Translations under genes and position numbers: made by a program
Assembly (NCBI GenBank): GCA_001794435.1
Contig: MGJU01000013.1
Location: forward strand, 21,756 to 60,212
From: Candidatus Yanofskybacteria bacterium RIFCSPHIGHO2_02_FULL_43_17
GTDB taxonomy: Bacteria > Patescibacteriota > Minisyncoccia > 2-02-FULL-40-12 > GWA2-44-9
Length of the DNA stretch: 38,457 nucleotides
Direction: 5' to 3'
In this document: piece after piece, positions 36,601 through 38,457 of the stretch
How positions within the stretch are numbered: position 1 is the stretch's first letter
How the letters are laid out: each line of letters begins with the position of its first letter
Notes under the pieces: generated by a model
The model's database searches: none
What the model was told of the DNA's origin: nothing
What the model saw: only the letters and a program-made list of their open reading frames with translations

Positions 36601-37638
36601 AACATCATCGCCATTCCCGGAAGCGCCGTTGATGGTCTCCAGCGAAATCCAACTGTCGCCGCCGTTAACCGAATAATAAGATACGAATGATTCCCCGGCT
36701 TCCAAAGAGTTCACCCTTCTTGAGTAACGCAAATTGACGTCTTCCAGACCGGTTGTATTGAAAGTTTTTTGTATAACCTCGTCCGCCTCCTCGGCATCAC
36801 CGCCGCTGCCCTCTAAAAGCACAGAATGGCCTCGTTCTTCATGATCGCCGCTAGATGAGTGCCCCGCCTCGTCACTATTATCATCGGTCCACATCTTATC
36901 GTTATCCTCATCGCCATGTTCTATTGTTGGAGTTTCAGATGTTTCCCAGCCCCCTTCATCTTCATCTTCTAGATCCTCAATATCGTCATAGTTTTCAAAA
37001 CCGTCATAAAAATCAGGCGCGTCATCCCCATAAACTTTCACATTATCCAAACCCGTGCGGTCATCGTCATTTGTTCCGCTTCCATTAACATAAAACCTCA
37101 ACGTCAATCTGGTGTTTCTGTCGGGATTCGGAATATCAAAAGATACGATCGAGTGGGATTGGTCGGCGGAAAGAGCTTCTTTAGTAACGAATTCCCCTCC
37201 GTCAAGAGAATATTTAAACACAAATTCATCGCCTGACCCGAACCCGGAAACAGTACGAGAATATTCAACTCTCAAGGTGGCATAGCCGAAAGTAGCCACA
37301 TTTCTTTCTATGCCGTCATCAGGATCGCTACTGTTGCTTACGTCAAACAGAAGGCCTTTGGAACCGCCGACTCCGACTCCAAAACTTCCCGGCGAGTCGC
37401 TGCTTTTTCTCTCAGGACTGGACGTACCAGGAAAATCAGCGTTATACCAAAGGTTAGTTATACCGCTTCCGCTTTGGTCAAAACTGTCAGTAAATAAAAC
37501 TATTTCATCCGCAGAAACATAATTTGCGTTAAATAAAAAAGCCGAAACAAGAATGCTCAGCCCGGAAACATAAAAAACGACCGCCTGTATCAACAATATC
37601 GATATCGACCCGGAAAATTTCGAATGAATATTCGTCAT
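33664..37638 (-). CDS. large surface protein with SdrD/Cna-B-like domains
   Basis: A 1324-residue acidic protein. An N-terminal signal/anchor (about 9-37) is followed by two related beta-sandwich units ending in DNVKVYGDD and DDVVVWGDP. Next come three prealbumin-like repeats, each ending C-T-F-T-N-T or C-x-F-N-N-T (about 490, 586 and 691), and two SdrD-B-like domains (GGVKFEDKNGDGIKDDDGE near 695; GYKWHDLNADGIWQKED near 823). After these lie a region with a fibronectin-III-like TGFAVEWTTDKPATSRVVY near 1085, a poly-Gly stretch, a TPTPSPTP linker and a C-terminal membrane segment with a basic tail. No LPxTG is seen. The protein is probably anchored in the membrane and displayed outside, for adhesion or as coat. 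A good promoter lies upstream. Confidence 0.85.
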   Translation of the reverse strand: MTNIHSKFSGSISILLIQAVVFYVSGLSILVSAFLFNANYVSADEIVLFTDSFDQSGSGITNLWYNADFPGTSSPERKSSDSPGSFGVGVGGSKGLLFDVSNSSDPDDGIERNVATFGYATLRVEYSRTVSGFGSGDEFVFKYSLDGGEFVTKEALSADQSHSIVSFDIPNPDRNTRLTLRFYVNGSGTNDDDRTGLDNVKVYGDDAPDFYDGFENYDDIEDLEDEDEGGWETSETPTIEHGDEDNDKMWTDDNSDEAGHSSSGDHEERGHSVLLEGSGGDAEEADEVIQKTFNTTGLEDVNLRYSRRVNSLEAGESFVSYYSVNGGDSWISLETINGASGNGDDVPFGSVKFGPEDLSGADNNSGFMIRFEINGSDNNDDAYIDDVVVWGDPIPTGSVTIIKNSIPDEQVFYFSTNFDGGFSLDDDPESELTNQKTYPTLSLGEYVFIEGAADNWVLTSISCTDATAEVNLDNREVTLSLEENENITCTFTNTKNGSLVVKKTTDPEGGEGEFEFSGSMEGTLEEDGEEMSFDVIPGEYDVTEATLEGWDLTGISCDDDNSLGDIETRTAHYIIEAGEEVTCIFNNTERGSVTITKLADPLFGPFTFSLISNLLTQAIEAVYQDGLFSGGDNNNYTFWNLLAGDYGIEESVPLDWFGIQTSSCEGWGEDSSSAINLLPGEHVDCVFNNTQFGTIGGVKFEDKNGDGIKDDDGEQGLEGWNITLDYLYGESEPESEFPVTVSTDQNGSYLFSDLVPGTYSVCEEQQPDWEQTLPNGEGGEEGEGEEGEYDEYVGCGENSFGYEVYLSAGENNLDNHFGNFETAKVSGYKWHDLNADGIWQKEDIENLEPALGGWEIRAILANDSEEDEDGESKAVFTDETGYYEFNFNAGEAGEWEISEVLPEPETGGWVQRYPNDPNTYSINVLSGTNEENINFGNQLDEVVPQSQFDNDRNHEVIDTEIVALSLTGSSVDQHSGVQEVTLSIYQLGGSESVENYPGQNFFDVFNELSCPSSQDRHIPIEIVALELVSVSPATNNWEHNWTPPEPGTYCFEVSAEDKVGNIENTAVAGPLAYVPVAKISNESTENITETGFAVEWTTDKPATSRVVYDAVSHSELGEAPNYGYAFSTSEQDIDPKTLEHSVALTGLTPGTTYYYRTISAASPESVSEEGSTSTQSQSSDEEDGESGGGGGGGGGVGYVLNSSGLTPTPSPTPALTPSVVPSPTPSGNIAGASIASNLGNTQKPTTASDEATETPDESTDDEIRQEESGPSLSPVPSGITEAEPNFALAMLSGLMESVSLWWLVALAAVVIGAAYTQKNKKIKK

Positions 37639-37672
37639 ATTTGGTTAATTAGGTGAATTTTAAATATCCTTA

Positions 37673-37701
37673 ATTATACGTCTTTTTTAAACTAAAGTCA
37701 A
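37673..37701 (-). promoter_or_regulatory. promoter of the large surface protein gene
   Basis: On the minus strand, TTGACT (37696-37701), 17-base spacer, TATAAT (37673-37678). The start codon is about 35 bases downstream; no ribosome binding site is visible. Confidence 0.75.
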
Positions 37702-37854
37702 GGATTCGTGGTACGTGGTAATGTAATAGTGGGGTATCCTGAAATACTGGAACATCTGTGATAGCCAAATACTAACCTTTTAATTCTAAGCGTCAAGATT
37801 GTAAGAAATAATTTTTCATGTTAAAATTCGGATGATTTCAGCACATAAACCCGC

Positions 37855-37874
37855 ATCCGCCGATAGTTTAGTTT
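37855..37874 (+). repeat. degenerate copy of the tRNA-Lys 5' end
   Basis: ATCCGCCGATAGTTTAGTTT matches 38200-38219 (the start of tRNA-Lys) at 16 of 20 positions. Confidence 0.55.
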
Positions 37875-37891
37875 AAATATCCGCCCATAGC
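37874..37891 (+). repeat. direct repeat of the tRNA-Lys 5' end, left copy
   Basis: TAAATATCCGCCCATAGC, identical over 18 bp to 38195-38212, where it includes the first 11 bases of tRNA-Lys. The two copies flank the GIY-YIG gene, 321 bp apart. Confidence 0.85.
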
Positions 37892-37947
37892 CCCGACGAA
37901 AAGTCGGGGTCCCGACCGGAGCGTCGGGACTCATAGATTTATATGCC

Positions 37948-38211
37948 ATGCCATTCGTGTACATCCTAAAAAGTTTAAAAGATGGTAGATATTATATAGG
38001 TAGCACAATTAATATTCAGCAAAGATTGAAAAGCCATCAAGATGGATATAACCATTCTACAAAAAGAATGGGTCGCCTGGAATTAGTTTTGTATCAAGAA
38101 TATGACACGATACAAAAAGCGAGAAAAATTGAAATCAAGCTGAAAAGATTAAAAAGGCATGATTATATTGATAAAATAGTTAAAGATGGACACATAAATA
38201 TCCGCCCATAG
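37948..38211 (+). CDS. GIY-YIG nuclease family protein
   Basis: An 87-residue single-domain GIY-YIG protein (UPF0213-like). The motif reads VYILKSLKDGRYYIGST (GIY-like YIL, then YYIG), with R26 in the QQRLKSH helix and the catalytic-type Glu in KARKIEIKLKRLKR near 63. Family members cut nucleic acid; these short forms are little studied. Its last four codons and the TAG stop lie in an 18-bp repeat that is also the 5' end of tRNA-Lys, so the gene overlaps the tRNA by 10 bases. The same 18 bp occur again upstream, so the gene may be a small mobile cassette. Confidence 0.85.
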   Translation: MPFVYILKSLKDGRYYIGSTINIQQRLKSHQDGYNHSTKRMGRLELVLYQEYDTIQKARKIEIKLKRLKRHDYIDKIVKDGHINIRP

Positions 38212-38212
38212 C
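38195..38212 (+). repeat. direct repeat of the tRNA-Lys 5' end, right copy
   Basis: Identical 18-bp partner of 37874-37891. It spans the 3' end of the GIY-YIG gene and the tRNA start. Confidence 0.85.
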
Positions 38213-38274
38213 TCAGTTGGTAGAGCAGCTCCCTTTTAAGGAGAGGGTCGTAGGTTCGACTCCTACTGGGCGGA
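38202..38274 (+). tRNA. tRNA-Lys (anticodon TTT)
   Basis: A 73-base cloverleaf: acceptor CCGCCCA/TGGGCGG, D-arm GCTC-AGTTGGTA-GAGC, anticodon loop CTTTTAA with TTT, T-arm GTAGG-TTCGACT-CCTAC, discriminator A. The anticodon stem has a G-A mismatch at its base. CCA is not encoded. It is the only RNA gene recognised in the window. Confidence 0.95.
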
Positions 38275-38283
38275 CAATTTGAC

Positions 38284-38308
38284 TTATACCATAGTGATGT
38301 GGTATAAT
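38284..38308 (+). promoter_or_regulatory. promoter with embedded palindrome for the last gene
   Basis: TTGACT (38279-38284), 18-base spacer, TATAAT (38303-38308). An inverted repeat TTATACC-N10-GGTATAA (38284-38307) fills the spacer and covers the -10 box, so it may be an operator. Confidence 0.6.
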
Positions 38309-38360
38309 TTAAAGTGTCGGCAGAGGGCAGACCAAAACCCAAAGAAAGAAGGTAAGTACT

Positions 38361-38457
38361 ATGGAACGAGCTCAACCGTGGCAAGAGGGAGGTTGGCGAA
38401 GCAAGTTGCATTGGCAGAGAGAAGGTCAATGTGCCCGCTGTCAGGACGTATGGGACG
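38361..38457 (+). CDS. 5' end of an unidentified gene (runs off the right edge)
   Basis: The first 32 codons of a frame starting at ATG 38361, with AGAAGG about ten bases upstream and a promoter at 38279-38308. It reads MERAQPWQEGGWRSKLHWQR and continues with a CARC knuckle, so a small zinc-binding protein is possible. Too short to name. Confidence 0.55.
   Translation, partial: MERAQPWQEGGWRSKLHWQREGQCARCQDVWD

Larger units (their letters stand above)
37702..37947. other. intergenic region with repeats and tRNA-end fragments
   Basis: No gene is seen. The region holds a tandem CGTGGTA pair (about 37708-37721), two partial copies of the tRNA-Lys 5' end (37855-37891) and two GC-rich hairpins, CCCCGAC-GAAAA-GTCGGGG (37891-37909) and TCCCGAC-N6-GTCGGGA (37910-37929). 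Confidence 0.6.

Noticed and set aside
38163..38429. 88-aa minus-strand ORF over the tRNA-Lys
   Set aside because: Its middle (SRSRTYDPLLKRELLYQLSYGR region) is only the complement of the tRNA gene, a common false ORF.

Overview
The window looks like a chromosomal segment of an uncultured Candidate Phyla Radiation (Patescibacteria) bacterium, most likely of the Parcubacteria/Paceibacteria type. This is inferred from gene content and style, not from a marker-gene placement. The signs are: very compact gene packing, many small unrecognised genes, a streamlined aspartyl-tRNA synthetase, a presenilin-type protease next to a cupredoxin-like protein, a TrpR/YerC-type regulator, an SdrD/Cna-B type surface protein, and palindromic repeats inserted in frame into core genes.

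Layout. 1-2335: edge of an unidentified gene, an O-antigen-ligase-like membrane protein (-), and an orphan + strand gene. 2336-4682: a BCAM0308-like zinc protein, an IS30 element that appears to have landed between a promoter and a small + strand gene, and a 236-bp foldback. 4678-7534: aromatic amino acid permease and MgtC-like protein (operon), two small Cys-rich proteins with their own promoters, and a second foldback. 7535-11309: Lon, a GC-rich membrane-anchored coiled-coil protein, and a LOG-family nucleotide hydrolase. 11429-12180: a second orphan + strand gene carrying a copy of the same terminator cassette, and a third foldback. 12179-15903: beta-CASP nuclease, presenilin-like protease, a 54-aa membrane protein, a cupredoxin-like protein and an HNH-like protein. 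15993-19810: MurE-like ligase, TrpR-like regulator with a palindromic operator, FemAB transferase, RuvA and a 61-aa membrane protein. 19810-22396 (+): uvrB with a duplicated 5' end, and rpsT. 22400-25368 (-): FtsW-type SEDS protein and an ABC exporter. 25512-26219 (+): a protein built of about ten 16-residue repeats. 26264-33570 (-): MraY, D,D-carboxypeptidase, AspS, a secreted protein, Ddl, an RMD1/DUF155 protein and a spermidine-synthase-like protein. 33664-37638 (-): a 1324-aa surface protein. 37948-38457: a GIY-YIG gene flanked by copies of the 5' end of tRNA-Lys, the tRNA itself, and the start of a last gene.

Functionally the strongest theme is the cell envelope: MurE, MraY, Ddl, FemAB, FtsW and a D,D-carboxypeptidase cover precursor synthesis, cross-bridge addition, polymerisation and trimming, alongside a large surface protein and a possible polysaccharide ligase. 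Repair and protein quality control are represented by UvrB, RuvA, Lon and the presenilin-like protease.

The most unusual features are structural: palindromes inserted in frame in at least six core genes; long foldback elements at the 3' ends of minus-strand genes; stop codons that sit inside terminator hairpins; an operator-like palindrome of the form TTATGAT-N10-ATCATAA found three times; and the GIY-YIG cassette at tRNA-Lys. No CRISPR array, rRNA or prophage module was seen.
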